Below, in pieces: positions 36,101 through 51,700 of a DNA stretch of 64,000 nt (position 1 is the first letter of the stretch; each line of letters starts with the position of its first letter). Made by a program: the position numbers and the translations under genes. This DNA comes from Serinus canaria. Lineage: Eukaryota; Chordata; Aves; Passeriformes; Fringillidae. Location: contig NC_066319.1 in NCBI RefSeq assembly GCF_022539315.1, forward strand, positions 32,455,093 to 32,519,092. The letters run 5' to 3'. The notes under the pieces are model-generated. The model worked only from the letters and a program-made list of their open reading frames with translations, had not been told where the DNA came from and did no database searches.

Positions 36101-39100
36101 AACTGATCTGAGAGCTGTAATCTGAAAGCAAATAAATAATGTATTTTTTTCCTTTGCATCAGGTAAAATCAGAAATCACTTCCAATCAGATCTTCACAGA
36201 TGAATAGCACACTGGTCTGCATAACTGAGAAATAAAAACATTGACATTAATTAGAACTGGCTTTTGGCATTTTTTTATTTTTAAGTATACAAAGCAAGAA
36301 AACACAGAGTACTGACCAAAATAGGACCTTCTACATCTTTTTAAATCATAATTCCAACACTGGAAACTATCTTACTCAAATTTGACGGAATGGCAAATGT
36401 TAGTGTACGTTCAGCTGCAATATGTCTGTTCCCTTTAGAAAAAAATTCCTTTTCAGACAGCCAAAATTTTATCTTTTCTTATGTATAAAATGACCCAGTT
36501 CTGTTTTTCTGAGTGAGCAAAGGGTAAACACTGGGCTCCTTCCGCTGACATTATGTCTAGTAGAGCCTTCTAACCAAGCAGCAGAAGAAATTAGTGTAAT
36601 AGTAGTAATACAATCTTCAGAGTTAATTACAGGTCAGTTATAGTATAGGGGCTCAGATAAAGAAAATATATTTTAGCGCATATATATATATATATATATA
36701 CCTTTAAATGCATAATAAAAATATACTTCCATGTGTATGAATATTTAGAAACTCTTATTGAGTACTTACGAATCCTCAATTTTTCCAATTCTCTTTGCTA
36801 TTTTTAAAATAAATTTATTCTTGTAGTAATACAAAATCATGAATATAAGCTTAATTTTTAACCTCTTTAACTTCACTCCATTCCACATTTTCAGATACAG
36901 CTGTGTGATTTTTGTTTGTTTGTTTGTTTGTTTTGTTTGGTTTTGTTTGGTTTTTTTGCTTTAAATATTTGGGAGCATTTGGATGATTAAATATTTTGTG
37001 AGTTTGTAAGTCACCCCTGTGGAGTCCAGTGCAATCCAGCAACATGTAAGCATTGGGAGAGCAACCAAATGCATCCTCAATATGTAGTGCCTCATTTAGC
37101 TATGACTGACAGGTGCAAAATGCTACTGAATCAGAAATGACAGCTATAATAATGGCCAGTACAGGAGATTCACAAACCAGTTTTTCCTGGGAGCATCATC
37201 TGCAATGGATGTTCCTATATACCTAATATGGGAATATCTAATTACAATTTTCATTTGTTAAAACAAGGGAAAATATTGATAGAATAAAATAGAAATCCCC
37301 AAAGAACAGAGCCCAGATGTTCTTCATAGTGATTTTAGCCTGAGGGAAGTTTGGGGAACAGAAGTGACTACAGGCTATGGGTAAATTTTCTGGGTGGTAT
37401 GCAAGGAATTACATATATAATTCCAGCTGTTCTTAATGGGATGGAATCATGATTATAATGATTCCTTATGTACATGGATGAAAAATTGCCCACAAACTTT
37501 CAAAGAATTTACTTTCATATGACCTTGCTTCTTCAGGTAGAAGCATTCCATGAATTAGAAGCAATCAAGACAGAGTAGGTCTTTTTTACCTACTTTCAGA
37601 ACAGCAAAAAATTTAAATCTACCACTGTAATGTTGGCAGCATTCCATTATCCTGGCCTAGGGCACTGTTTGAATAAGCAAAATTCTAACTAATTTGAGAT
37701 TTTTGACCAGACAGAGATCACTACAGGCCTACTGATTACATCTTTTTATTTGATGAGACATAGCATTTGAAAAGACCTCCTAAGTCATTATGCCCAGTTC
37801 CACTTGCTAGCACAGGGAAATATGTCATATAAAATTAATGTCAATCATGTAATTCAAAAATCTTTTAATATGCAGGGGTTTTATTTGCCCTCCCTGTGAT
37901 ATAAAAATAGCACAAAAACAAGAGTTAGATCTTGAGAAGAAAGTTGCACAGAACTGTTTACACTGAAATAAAGAAATCTGCAAATACAGATTTTCTCTCT
38001 TGGGAAAACACTACTGGGAAATAGTAGAGAAGGACAATCTGTACCACATCTGTACCTTCCATTTCTCTCCCTCTATTATTTGTCTGATGTGCAAGGGTGT
38101 TTTTTCTGATCCTTTTGCTTCTGTTGCCATTAATTTACATTCTGAAAAGTTAGGGACCATAGATTGGTTCTTCATGACCCTTCTAGTCCATTTGGTTATG
38201 GAGTGAAAAAAAATTCAGCCTGAAAGGGAAAAGCAGCTGAGAGTGACAGTGAATTTCATAAAGGGCATATAAGAGGCTGCAAGGAAGAGCCTGAATCCTC
38301 CCCCATCTCTGCTTCTGAGTTATTAGGCCACATCTCACTCAAAAGATTAAACATTTTATCTCACAGGTCATTCCATTTTATTGCAGTGTTGCCTTTAGCA
38401 ATGCTATAGTTAAGGTTCTGTCAGTGTTTCTATTATAGGCCCCTATTTTCTGGAATTTATAACTTAGGGCTAGAAATTCCCTCTGGGTTAAAACTCGGCA
38501 AAATCATAGGAGGTATTTTTTTCAGCAGAGAATTTTCCCCCTATACACTCTCCACTTTTTAGTCTGTTTAAAGCAAATGGGAATGCCAAAAAAATTTGCT
38601 TATAATTTTAAAATAAACTTCTTCTACCTGAATCCAATGAATTTCAAAAAGTATTTATTACTTAACGCAAAAATGCATGGCAGTGGGATCTGAGAATCAA
38701 TGAAATACCAGAAATGCAAAATGGACACTCTGCATGTGTGAATGCATGTGAGCATCTGTGCATGCCCAGACAGTCTTGGCTTTTCCACAACGTTTTACTG
38801 AGTGCTGTGTTTCAAATGAAGACTCAACAGCTAATGAGCTCTTACTGAAATTAATTGCACAGTATTGCATACACACATGACATTCAATAGCTATTGCATT
38901 CGACTACATTCAGCAATCCACTCCTATGAATTTAAAGTGGATAGTCTTAATTTAAAACCATTGAAAATCTCACAGAAGAACAACAAAAAAAAGAAACTGA
39001 GGTGGCTACATAAATTGCTTGCAAGAAATTTCTCTCAAGATCCAAGTGAAAGCAATGAATCCAAAATGACCCAGAAGTATGGAAAAGGATTAAACTGAGC

Positions 39101-39300
39101 ACACAGTTTAATTGGTTTGCCTCTTTCTTATGTTAAGACTTGGTTTATTTTTTAAAAAACTCAGTAAAAGGTCAGCTGCTGAATAGTGAAATGAGTAATG
39201 TGTTGGTGCAGCCAAGATGTTGTTATTTGATATATATCAATAACTTCCGATTGCCACAGCTGCTGGTCTGTGGGCAGATTCTGTGTGGTTTGTGTGGGCT
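27195..39300. other. AT-rich non-coding desert
   Basis: About 12 kb with no exon, RNA gene or complete repeat I recognise. Minor simple sequence includes an A/G-rich run (27,879-27,919), a T16 run (34,282-34,297), a TA10 tract (36,681-36,700) and a GTTT-type tract (36,909-36,958). The longest frame (33,378-33,704, +) has no recognisable motif. Conserved regulatory elements could be present but cannot be seen from one sequence. Confidence 0.5.
36909..36958. repeat. GTTT-type simple repeat
   Basis: A run of (GTTT)n passes into imperfect GGTTTTGTTT units over about 50 bp. This could be the poly(A)-like tail of an old retroposon on the - strand, but no body is recognised next to it. Confidence 0.8.
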
Positions 39301-39534
39301 GCTGCCCCTCTTTGGAGAGACTAAACTGCTGCAATGCCTAAAGGTGGATTCTGGGATAGGAGGTGAGTGCCACAGGCAGGGTCAGGGTTGGCACTATACA
39401 GGAGGCCTGTGTGAGCTGGATGCGGATGCCCTCTGCCCAGACTGGGCAAGCCTGTGGTTCCCCTCAGCTGCTGTTGCTGCCATATGTGAGCATATGGGTC
39501 TCCTGATCTGGAAAAGCTCAAGCAGTGTGCCCAT

Positions 39535-39782
39535 GGGAATCTCATGAGATTTAACAAGACTACGTGTAGTGTGCTGCACCTGGGTTGGGACAACTCCTGG
39601 TATCCACCCAAACTGGCAATGGCCAGATTGAGAGCAAATCCTCAATGCCAAGGAAGGAGCTTTGAGCAACCTGTTCTAGTGAAAGGTGTCCCTGCAAAGG
39701 ACAAATGAAAAGGGCAAAGGGATTGAAACTGGATGACCCATAAGATCCTTTCCCACTCAAACCATTCTGTGATTTTATGTGT
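39535..39782 (+). mobile_element. CR1 LINE fragment with 3' end
   Basis: GAATCTCATGAGATTTAACA, then CTGCACCTGGGTTGGGACAA, match the end of the CR1 ORF2 region. After an internal deletion come GAGCAACCTGTTCTAGTG, AAGGTGTCCCTGC and CACTCAAACCATTCTGTGAT, which match the CR1 3' UTR and its terminal ATTCTATGA-type tail. The fragment is 5' truncated and degraded. The GC-richer DNA just upstream (39,250-39,535) may be more of the same or another element. Confidence 0.85.
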
Positions 39783-39784
39783 CA

Positions 39785-42700
39785 AGGTCCTTATGAAGAG
39801 CTGCACAGCACATGAGTGGAGAAGGTAGTGCTGGAGGAAGAAAGAAAAGGGAAGAAGGTAAGCCAGCTCCTTACAACTCTACAGCTCCTTACTTTTATTA
39901 GCAGCTGTAGTCATCACATTTTTAAACTGAGCTATTCTTCATGATAAAAATACAGACAAAAAAGGGGAAAAAGGATGTTAAAGGGGGCTAGTTAAGGAAA
40001 CTGTGTTCCTTCTATTTTTAGCTCAGTGGTTAAAAACCAGCATAGAATCATAGTGATTGAAAATTTTTTCCATCTGTTCTGTTTCATGAAATCTTCTGAT
40101 GATGCTGATGCATTTACTACTGCACAGTCCATCACACCATGGGCTTCCTCTGCAGCTAACGCTAAGTGACAACTTTGAAATTTCAGAAGATAGGAGAACA
40201 TGAAGAATGGACTAATCCTTCTCCTGATCCCCTGGTGTTGCCTGAGCAGATTTGAAACAGATGGTTTGGATGGTGTAAAAATTTATATTGCTGGTGCTCC
40301 CACTTAACTCACAATAGGCTTCTTATTCCAGCATCTCTTAGGATAATTAAAGCTGATATAAAGTAAAAGAAAGATGGTGTGGTGAGTCAGTGGAGGAAAG
40401 TCCTGCTATGCTAAACCAAATGCATTTTTTTACATAAGTTCATTCATATAGTTGTCTACCACCTCAAAGGGATCCTCTGGCAAAGGACTGCTAGAAATGA
40501 CAAACACCCTGCAATATGGTTTGTCCAGAGCTTCCATTATTTCTCCTGTTCTCAACATGCTTTATGAGGAGCTATGTCAATTTTTTAACAAAAAGTAAAA
40601 TATGGATGGGCATGTCCACCTTACATCCTTATCTCAGGTTCCTATATTCTTTTTACACATACTTTGTTTTACCAAATCTCTCTCTAAGAGCATTTTAGAG
40701 ATTGTTTAAAATGAACATTTTCCTCCCTCCAGCACACTTTCAGGATGCCATTACTCTTTCCATTACAAAAAAAAAAAAACTGAAGTGAAGAATAAAGAAG
40801 ACAAAAATTGTGCAGTTGTCTTGCATAATATGGTACATATACCATAGTTTTTAGTCACTTTAATGCTGGTGTATGTCAGATAAAACATAAATCCAAATGC
40901 TGAAATCCAAATACTTTTTCTACAGCTTGAAACTTGTGGAGTATTTAACTAAAGTCGTTTCTTTCCTTCAGAACATTTCATTAAAACAAAAACTACTTCC
41001 TCCCTCTTGATATTGTGAAGTGGAGTCTCGCACCATGTAATTAAATATCTGTTTTAAAGCACTTTTCTCAGCAAACAGGCTTCTAAGTTGAAGGCTTCAT
41101 AATAGACGTTATTAACTCTACATATAAATAGAAAATATGACTTGTAAAACATTAAATTTGCTGAATGAGTTTGCCTTTTTCCAAAGTCATCTTCTTATTA
41201 ATGACTCATGAGTTTCTTTTCTATTATTTAAAAATAATGTAATTATGGACTAATCTGGAATAATTTGATGTATCTTATGTTCATATCCAAACCTATTAAT
41301 TAAAAGAATTATAAGTATTTATAATGTGCTGTATGCTTCCATTATTCAAGCTAATCCTTTTAATCCTATTTAAATTGGAAGATAAAAGTTATTCCAAATA
41401 ACATCTCTCTACAAACAAATATTAATAAACCTCTCTCAGTCTCTCTTGTCACCTGCTCTGAAAATGATGAGTGATTTGTCTAATTTGCTCTAGATAGTAA
41501 ACAATGGAGATGAAAAGCAAAGAATGCAAAACTGCCACTTTGTATCTAAGGCCTCAATACCAAAATGTGGAGTAAAAGCACTGTACAGAATTCTTCTGTA
41601 TGATGTCTCCTCAAAACCAGATTTTCTTGGTGATTCTTCTGAACTCCTGTATCATTTTGATGCTGCAAACTAACTCTAGACTTTTGCATAGAGAATATCA
41701 ACTGGGTGAAAGTTTTGGTGTGCCATGTATTACAGGCAACATTTCAATGTCATGCTGTAGTTTACAGGACTCTGGTATCTGGTCATTTCTTTAATTTTAC
41801 TTGGTTTTTGGAAACCAGCAACAACTTAAGGAAGCCATGTTGAATGAGTAATTTTGGGTTTACACCATAGTACTATGATCTGTGATCTGAACATGTGGTC
41901 AGTCACCAGGAACTGGAAAACCAGCAATTGTTTTTTCCCTGCTGTGAGCAATGCTTTTGAACATAACTCAGTATTTTCACACTGGTTGTTCTTCCTTTTG
42001 CCTCAAAACACAACTGCAAGCTGAGGTGCTGCAACTCCTTTGGACCAAAGAAAACCCTGATGTGTCCACACAAACCTGTGGGTCCATTTTATGTCCAAGG
42101 ACACATAAAATATGACCAACCTGCTAGAATGACATTTTGCTTTGTTAGGTGAATACATAATTCATTGCAATTGGAAAATTAAAAATATATTGAATGTTAT
42201 GGATTGCAAAACACAGACTAATTTTCTTTTGGAAGCCCAGACTCATATTTAGGTTAATTATTTCCTCCACTTTCTTAACTCAAAACACTTTAAATAATGC
42301 TTCCCTTAAAGCAGAAGATCCCTAATACCAGTGACACAATTGTATCAAAATAAAAATTTTAATATAGATGTAAATTAGATATTCATTTGTATATTCTCTG
42401 TGGATTCTGTATTTACTAAAGAATACCTGCGTTAAAATCAGCAAAGCAAAAACTGTGAGTTGGTGATCTGAAAATTGAATAACAATGACTTTAAGGAGGA
42501 TCAAAGTATTGAAAATTGTAAACTTTATTGATAGAGTATATTAAGAACAATGTTTGCATTTAAGAAAAATTAGGCCTGCCAAGGATTTAAAACTTCAATT
42601 GGGAATGTACTGGGTCAAGCAGATCTATTAAAGGAAGAAAAGTACTTGCAATGGGATACTGTACCTGAAGGAATTCCACAGTATTTTAGGATTGAGTGGT

Positions 42701-45700
42701 TGAACTTCTAACATAAGTACACAGTCTTTGATTTAAACTGGTCACTATACCAGAAGATTAGAAGGTAGCAGCTTTTTTTTCCTTCTGTAGCTGAAGGAAG
42801 AATCATGCAGGGCAACACAGATCCACACCTTTTTCAGTACCAGGAAAATTAAATCAAATAATATTTTGGAATACAAAGACAAGCAAGCAAAATTAATGAA
42901 GAAAACTTCTTCTCAAAAGAGAATGGGTTAGAAAGTAAGTTATTTGGAGTTTTTAATTTCTTATAATAAAATCTTATGGATAAACAATTCAGAAAAGTGA
43001 GTAGGTGGAGAAATAGAGTATGAGTTGCAGCAAACTGTTGAAACATGAAAATATTAAAATCATATCTCAGGACTGATGAAAATGGGAGAGGACTGCCAGT
43101 GAAGCAGGAAGTTTTTTATTTGGCACAATGTTTAAATGGGTCAAAAAAGGAAAAAAAAAATACCCTGGAAAAGATCTTTAAAAGATAATGTGATGCTAGG
43201 GTCAGTGCAGTGTTGTAACATAAACGTAAAACATACTGAAAAATGTAACAAGTGCTGGGCTTAGTGAGCTGTTGAACTAGCAGTGAGTGCTCTGTGCAAT
43301 CATTTTAGTAGCTGATTGAAAGTATTCTTTATACAGTGAAATTTTTAAAAGCAAGCAATTTATGAAGAACTACTTTTCAGAAGACAGAAAAAATTGTAAC
43401 AGTAATACTCAAATAAATAAATAAATGGCACTGCTTCACACTAAATAGCTGTGTCTAGAAACCATCCCTGCTAAAAGCTAAAAAAAACAGGAAACATTTC
43501 AGAGTGTATGTTAAAATGCAGCAAAATTCTGTAAAGATAAAGATGTTTAGAGATGAACAGAATAGGGAAGTTATACCAAACACTGCTTAAAACCAGTAAC
43601 AAGAGGATTTGAAAAACCCTTAAAATTATTACTTTTTTCCAGTTTTGTTTCCTAAACTTATATGTTTAGTATTTTTGTGGAAGCTTTTTTCTAAACATAG
43701 TGAAATGCTAAGATCTGTGAGACTCATTTTCATGAGGAACAGTCTTTAACTTAGTAGCATTCCTAATTTGTATATGCATAGATAATGGGTAGCAATGGGA
43801 GGGCTTCAGAATGAGTCTGTGGAACCAATTCCACTGCTGGATTTTAAAAAAGAGGTTATTCTATAAAAGTAATTGTATTACTTTTGAATTAATAGAAGAT
43901 TGTGACTACTGCAGAAGCAGAACACCAGGCCAGAGGTACTCTTTTCTGACTAATACCATGTCTTCCTACCATGGCCTTGAGCCTACCTTCTGGAAATAAT
44001 TCTGCAGCATTAAAAGACATGCAATAAACCTGCATAGCAGAGAAGATGACTTGTGTGATGTGTGAGGCATGACAATAGTGAAAGCCAGCTACCAGGTAAT
44101 CTGGCTGTGGGCTTGAGCTGGACACTTGAACACCACGCTACACAGCCAGCTGTGAAATAGAGAGCCTTTGCTTTCATTTGCCACCCACCATTAGAAACCA
44201 GGGTTACAAATGTGTCTTGTGACACAATTCTTCCAATTAAAAGCTTCTGAGCTTAGAGAGTTAGCTCCAAAAATGCTTTTATGCTAAAGAGCTGTGGTCA
44301 TCCAAGTACTGAAGTTTGCTTCCAAGTCTCCCCTACCCAAATAAACAAGAGGCTAGAAGCAATATAACACCAACTGAGGTGCGAATCTTCTACAGGGATT
44401 TGATTTTTCACTTCTCATCTTGATGTTAAAAGCCAGCATTTCATTTTTTCTACATTCAGGTATAGAACAATGAATTAGGACAAGCTGGCTTTCTTATTTG
44501 TTTAGCAGACAGGTGGCTTGCCCATGATTTCTACTCTAATAGTGATGGATGCCCTAGGCAAGGAAAATTTTACATGATTTTGAACAGTGAAGCTTTCTGT
44601 CAACGCCAAGTTCTTATCTTCCAAAGCCTACAAGTGTGTGTAGGCTTGCCAGTTTACATAAAGATAGGTTTCGTATTCTTTTAATTACCCTTTTGGAGGC
44701 AGGAGAAGGGAAGTCATGTTCACAAGTGCTAAAATGATCATAGTGACGCAAGTCAGCGTGCTGCTGCTAGTCTGCCTAGCCTCAGCCTCCAGTCACTGGT
44801 GACAGACAGGTTATTCTAGACAATGATTTAAAATATAAGCTCCTGCACTATTTCTTCTGAGGCAGGAGATCTCTGTCAAGTGATCTCTCCCTATTTATAG
44901 TAGAGGGAGCCTGGAGAGATTGTCCTTTCTAGGCTGAGGTTAGCCTTTGGGAATAGTCACTGCAGGGAGGATCGCTTCCAAATCAGTTATGTCAATTTAG
45001 TCTTTCCCTAAACAGGTTATACTACAAAATATACTACAGAATAATCCAACTGTAGAGCAATGGAAGAGTGCTTGTCATAGACTACCATAGTATTTACTAT
45101 GTAGATTAAATCAAGAGATGAAATAGTGACAGAGGCCACTGTATTTGAAAAAAGGTCCTGTGTATATCAGTGTTTTTCCAAGAAAAGGTCAACTAAAGAA
45201 ATTTTGAAAGAACTGTAATTTTTCCATTTCATTAATTAGATTTCTGTGTCTCGTCACTTACCGCCACTACTCATCTTAATTAATCATTACAAACACATGA
45301 TGCACAAGTGACTTGGAAGATACAGCGAATATTGAGGAAATTAAATTGCAGACAACACACATAGCTTCTGATCAATCATCTCTTAATTTGCAAAGTCTGC
45401 CAAGAGATGCCAACCCCTTATGTTTATTTGTGCCATGGTGATAAGAAGTGTTCTTAATGGTAGTTCCCTTGTGTTTTGTTTTCTCTCTCCAGGGCCTTGT
45501 TGTAAATAAGAGGCTCAGTTTTCATGTGTTTTTATGATGAAGCATTGTAGCTAAATGAATGCCATGGGACACCTCTTAAACAAGTAGGCTACAGAAGAGC
45601 AAACCTGTTAAAAGAATATATTTCCTCTTCATATAGAAAAACAAGTCCTGTGCAATGAATGCTTCTACTGACACTTTATGCACGTAAAGTGTAGTTTAAA

Positions 45701-48700
45701 GAAGTGTTGCTTGTTAAGGGAAATTACCTAAAAAAATTCTTATACTTCAAGCAGCATTACACCATAGCATACACTGGCACCTTTAATAATACACACTAAT
45801 TACAGATTTATATATATTTTAAAAGAATTGCTTTTTTGTCTGCTTTAGAAGGCCTTCAAATAAGCTTCAACTGTATGCTTACTAAGGATCTATGGAGTAA
45901 TGTGTACAACAGCCATGTGTACACAGCTGGTTATGCGTGCATATAGAGGGATGGAGTTGTCACTAGAAAATAGTTTTGCCATGGCCCCACCATGCACTTT
46001 AACTATTCAAATATTTAAACCTTGAAAATAATCAGGGCCAGAAGAATCCTTCAAAATTTAGAATTTGCATTGACAATATGAGTTTCAGGGACAGGAGAAG
46101 CCCTCTAGAGCTCCTGAACTCTTCAGGGCTGTAGGAGACCCTAAGAAGCCAGGGGCAGTCAGAAACATTATGGGGCCAAACACTGAGGGCTGGACTGAGG
46201 GCTGCCTGCAGCAACATCTGCATCTCAGTGAGGTTTCTAAGTCCATCATTCATTCATTCAATGAGGTTTGGTTCTGGACCCCAACATCTCAGCAGTCGGT
46301 ACAATAGGAAATGAAAAAACCACATATATAACTATTTCTATAGTATATCAGTGAAGATAGTCCAAATGTTTAAAAACGCATATATGCAGTTTTCAGAAGT
46401 ATAAATATGTTATATCAGAGTTAAAATTTTTCAATCCTTACTCACAATTAAATTACCTTTTTAGAATAGTTAATATGATTTTTCTGGTTTTACATTCCAT
46501 CCACATCACTGACAATCTGTTATTTTTTGCTTTGCCAATGAATAAAAGTGCAAAACATCCCTGCAGTAAGTGTAGCGTGGTAATTATCCTCTTGCCATAC
46601 AGCTCCCAACTGGTTGTTAAATTGCAGAAGTTATATTTAAAGAAACCGTATTTTATTAAGTATTGCCAGAAGACAAAAGAACCAAAAATAGCAGAAAAGA
46701 AAAATAGTCACCCAGATATTTACTGCTGAGGAACGTGTTCTGTATTTCTCACTGTTCGCTGTATTTATTGAAAAATCAATGGTAGGTCTTCTCCAGTGTG
46801 ACTGTTTTGTGACAGACTTTTATTATAGGCTAACATTCCATTTCACCAGTTCATTTGTGTAAAACTTTTTGCTGGAGTGGCAAATATTGATAAGATTTCA
46901 GACTGAACAGCAAAAAAAGAGAGCTCTCTTCAAAACAGAAGAACATTAAGTGCAGTTCATTAAAAGGCTGGAAACAATGTGTGAAGCATGATTTCTAGTA
47001 ATAAATAAATTAGTGTTTCATTGTTTTTCAAGGTGCAAACATATTTTTTATTCACAACTGTGTTAGATTTTTTTTAGCTCATACACATGTATGCACACAT
47101 GCTGAAAACATATAATCCACACACTCAATATTTAAATTTATTTATGCCTTCAGTGTAAATTTTCTTAACTTTGAAATTCTAATATTGTGGAAAGATTTTA
47201 AAGTGTTTTAATAGCTTCTCTTCAGCTGGGGTGGCTGTACATTTTTAAGCTTTTTCATCACAGAAAAAGTGTTGAACGGCAATGCGGTAACTCATGTATG
47301 TGTTTAGTCTGAACTGTGATTGAGTCACCCAGCTTTCTCACTTAGCAGGAAATTGTTGATGTTACATCAGCCTTTGTTGATGTTAGCATTTACAGAGTTA
47401 GTAAGGAACAAAATGTGGACATGGAGGTGGCTCACTTTATGTCTATGGCTCTTGTGGGTGTCTTAGGGAGTTCCATGCAGCATATTGAACTGTCTTTAAT
47501 ATTCAACATTCAGCTTCATTTCTGACTTACACTGAGCTTTCAAACTGGTATCCTCCTGACAGTTTCAAAGTGGTTTTGACTGTGTTCAACTCCTTTCTCT
47601 GTAGGGGTTTAATCTCATAAAGATTTCAGCCACACAAGTACTAGTGTCAGGGGTATAATGATCACTTTGAAGTTTGTTTGCTTTCCAGTGCATTCAAACA
47701 CTCTAAGTGTTCCAGAAATAGGATTAGATGCCCCAGTGAATTCATTTCATTTACCCCCAGCAGTGGTTTTCCAATACTATATGGTGTTTACATGGTATCA
47801 ATTTAGTGGCATGCTGATCTCCAAGATTCATCCTCTGCCCTACCAATTTTCTACCTCTTGATCCTATTTGAAAATTGCTGTGATATGGGGCAAATAATAC
47901 AGGCAAAAGGAATATTTGGGTTCTGGTATTTTGTCGGGGATTTTTTGTCACTACCAAAGCTTTTTGGTACCCTAAGAAAAGGAACTTGATGTGAATTTAG
48001 TGAGGCAAAGGACAGCCCTACTTTTTTTCTCCATGTATCCCTATCAGACTCTGAATGTTTTCGTTGCTTTTTGCCAGAGTGAGATTCTGTGCTTTCTCAA
48101 GTCTTAGATTTTGACACTCATTACGGAAGTATTTGCTACTGCAGTGTCTGTCCCACTTTTCCCTACTCTTCTCACTCTAAGTCCTCAGTGAGAACTAGTT
48201 GATGCATCTCCACACTTCTTCAACTGCATCAAACTTCATTTTCTGGGACAGAGCCTTTATGCTTTTTAATGACTGACCAGAAAATGAAACTTACCTGAGA
48301 CTTTTTTTTTTTTCAATTTTATTGATTTGAAATGGTAATTTAGCATGCTCCCTGGTGTTCATAAAGAATTAAAGGAACAGGGAGAAAAGGTCTATTATCA
48401 ATTAGAAAGTGGGTTTTTTTTTTCTGCAGCATTTAATCTCTAATTATTTTTTTCCATAATAACCCATTCCATGCTGCTGCAGAATGAGCTAAATGCTTTA
48501 AATTTGAGGCAATAAAGGTTTTTTCACTTCTATTACCAAAGGGAAATATTAGTGAGGTCTTTGACTGTCCATGCTGTATGAGCAAACACCACTTAAACCA
48601 GACTCTGCTTCCTAAACAAGTATTTAATCTCCTCATTAAAGATATATGAAACTAGAAATCAATGAGCACTGGTGGCTGGAGCTTTATAGCGGAACTAATG

Positions 48701-51700
48701 GCTACACCTTGTCTAACATAAGAAACTTCACTTGTGGTTTACAGCTGCTGCACACGGAGAAACATGAACCTAAAAGGCAAGGCTTTCAGTTATGCTAGTA
48801 ATTACAGTAATGCTTCCAGATAAGCAGGTCACATAAATGTGTGACAAAAGTCAAGCATTTTCACTTCACATATCATTCCCTTAAAAAACACTGTGAGCTC
48901 CTACTATAAGGTTTAGATAAAACCAATAAAAATGCTGCTCCTTGAATAAAAAACTTCATTCCGTTTGTTATAAATACCCCTACAGCAGAAACAATTACAA
49001 ACTTAAAGTGCTGGGTATTTGGAACAGCATGAACTGGAGACTACATGACAAGATTTAAGTGAATATATGCAGTGCTAATAAGATCTATTTTGTTTTCAAA
49101 ATCAACAATTGGCAAAAAATTAACCCTGTGAACAGAAAAGAGCACATCGCTGATGCACTATTTCTGCTTCTATACCTTCTTTGCATGGAAAAGATTTGCA
49201 GGAGAAATAATGCAAAATTTTTCACACACTTGAATATGCCTGAAATAATGTAAGAAGACACCAGAGTGTAAAACAGTCCTGTGGGATGCATTGCCTGTAT
49301 TTTGTGGAGGCACGAGGATGTAAGGCATTCAAAGAGAAAAGCCTTTTTGTACCACTGGTACAAAATTTTGCAGTTTTCCATCACAAGGAATCCCATTTGT
49401 TTCGCAGGAAAACAGTTTTTCCTGAACAAGGACATTGTTTTAATTTTAATATTGTCTAACCTAAGCTATGGTGGGATATTTAAGAAAGAAATAAATGATA
49501 CAATTCTGTCCCTGTACCTTGTATATTTATAATTTCAGAATTAGCTATTTTGTTGAGGTAAAGTGATGCCATTTCACCTGGATACATAATGTCAACACCC
49601 ATGGACAAAACTTCAAATGTAAAGGTTGTATATTTGCATAAAATGTTAACATCTTTGCAGACATTCAGGCACAGATCAATGGACTGGATGCATTCCTGAT
49701 TTTATTTAAGTTGGAATGGAACAGCACAGCTGGAGTGGTAATCACAAGCATCAGAGATTACAGTGTTTGCTGTTCCCAAAGCCTGTGTCTCCATTTGTAT
49801 ACATCGTCAAGTAAATAACTTGAAAACTATTTATGGTTGATGGGTTTTTTCCTTAGTAACTATCTTTGAAGGTGAGAAAACTCATGGAAGTGCTCTTCCT
49901 GAATCACTGAACATTATAAAGAGATCACATAAGGAAATTATTTTTTTAATAATTTTCTATTACATGCAGCTTATAAAGCTTCCATTATGCCCCAAATTAA
50001 CCTATGATGCTTCTATGTAGTTTTAAAATATGTACTCACACATTACAGAGAAAGACAGAAAGAGCAATAGAGTAGAAAATGCTAAAAATATGTAGCTCTT
50101 CCTTCTTCCCAGGCTTCACTTTTCCATAACTTGTACAAAAATAGCACAAGTCTAAATAATGCCTCTCAGTGGCCTTTTCCTATAGTTTTCTATGGTTCTT
50201 AGTCACATTTTCTAGGTTACTTTTCCTCTGGGAAGAAAGCCTCAACCTATCTTACCCTAATTTTATCTGTGCTATTTTTTGCTAGCTCTCTTTTTACATA
50301 TTTGTCTTAAATTTCATAATCACTTCACATTTTCCCAAGAGAATGCATTATTTAATGTATGTTGCTTTTGTAGCAAGCCGTACACTGGAAAAAGTAATCA
50401 GTTTGGGTAGGAAAGTTATTATAGATTATTATAGATTTTTTATTTTTAAATGGCTTCCTTGATATTTTTGGATACTCTCAGCATAGAAAAGCTAAATGGA
50501 GAATGGGAAAGGTTTAGTGATTACTTCCTAGAAATGGTAAGTAAAACAATCCTGCAGGCAGGGTGTGTTAGTCACTTAGTGCCAGAAGTAAAATAGCTCC
50601 TGTTAAATTTTAATTCTTGAAAGGTATTGCAACCCTAAACACTTTTAGTAGAAGCCTTGAGAGGTGACACTGACCAGTATAGAATAATGCAAGATGATGT
50701 GCACCAAGGCCAAATACAAGTACAGGGGCATTCATTGATACCCCAGCTGATGCACAGATCGAAAGTATAGCTGGAAAGGAATGATACATTTCAGAGGAAG
50801 AAACTCCATCGTTATGCATAATAATACACAAATTGAAAGAAAGAGAAATCAAAAGAAATTAAAATTGAAATTTTGATTTAGCCATGCTAAGAAGATTGTA
50901 AATAAGGCAGCAGCAAGAAAAAAGGGAAACATAAAGAGATTAATTTGGATAGAACATAAGGAGAATGAGGCAGTATTATCAGTTGCTAGCATAGATGTTA
51001 TGCCAATTAAAAAAAAAAAGCAAACAAAATAAGAAAGGCAAAAGAAGGGATAGAGAGAAAAATTCTAGTCTAAAATGAAGTTTTATACTACCTTGAAAAA
51101 ATGTGATGTCAAACGATGCCTTTATTTAAAGTAGTTTCTGACTAAAGGTCTATAGCATACATTTCATATCATAACAAAATATAAAATTTAGATATATGTA
51201 CCGGAATAAATGAATCTATATGATTTAACCATAATGTAGTATGATAATTATAGTAATAATAATAAGCAGCTATTTATTTATTTTTTAAATTCCTCTTATT
51301 CTTGTGAATTATGAAAAGGAGCCCTTTTTCAGAATTTTAAATATTTTGACTTTTCCATGAAATTTGCTTTTACAGCTTGTATTCAGCCATTTAACTCCTG
51401 AAAATTTTCTCTAGGCAGAAACATTACAGATTACTTTTCAAATAAGCACAAATATTATATGTACAGTTTTTAGGTAATGTAGAAGCTTGTGACTCTTTCA
51501 TAAGCAGTCACTGCAAGATGAAGCAGTGATGCAAAGGAATGGACAGGAATTTTAAATTTAGGACTGTTGGTAATCCAAAGCAGTGTTTATATGTCCTATA
51601 TTTATTTGCAAAGCCTGTGAAATCATGTTACAATTTCAGAGATCTGCAGACTTTCTGGTGTAAAGTGCTTTTGTAAAATGCTGCCCAGTTTTGTCAAAGG

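Noticed and set aside
44624..44647. Perfect 9-bp stem, 6-nt loop hairpin
   Set aside because: A hairpin of this size is expected a few times by chance in 64 kb. The stem is too short for a microRNA precursor.
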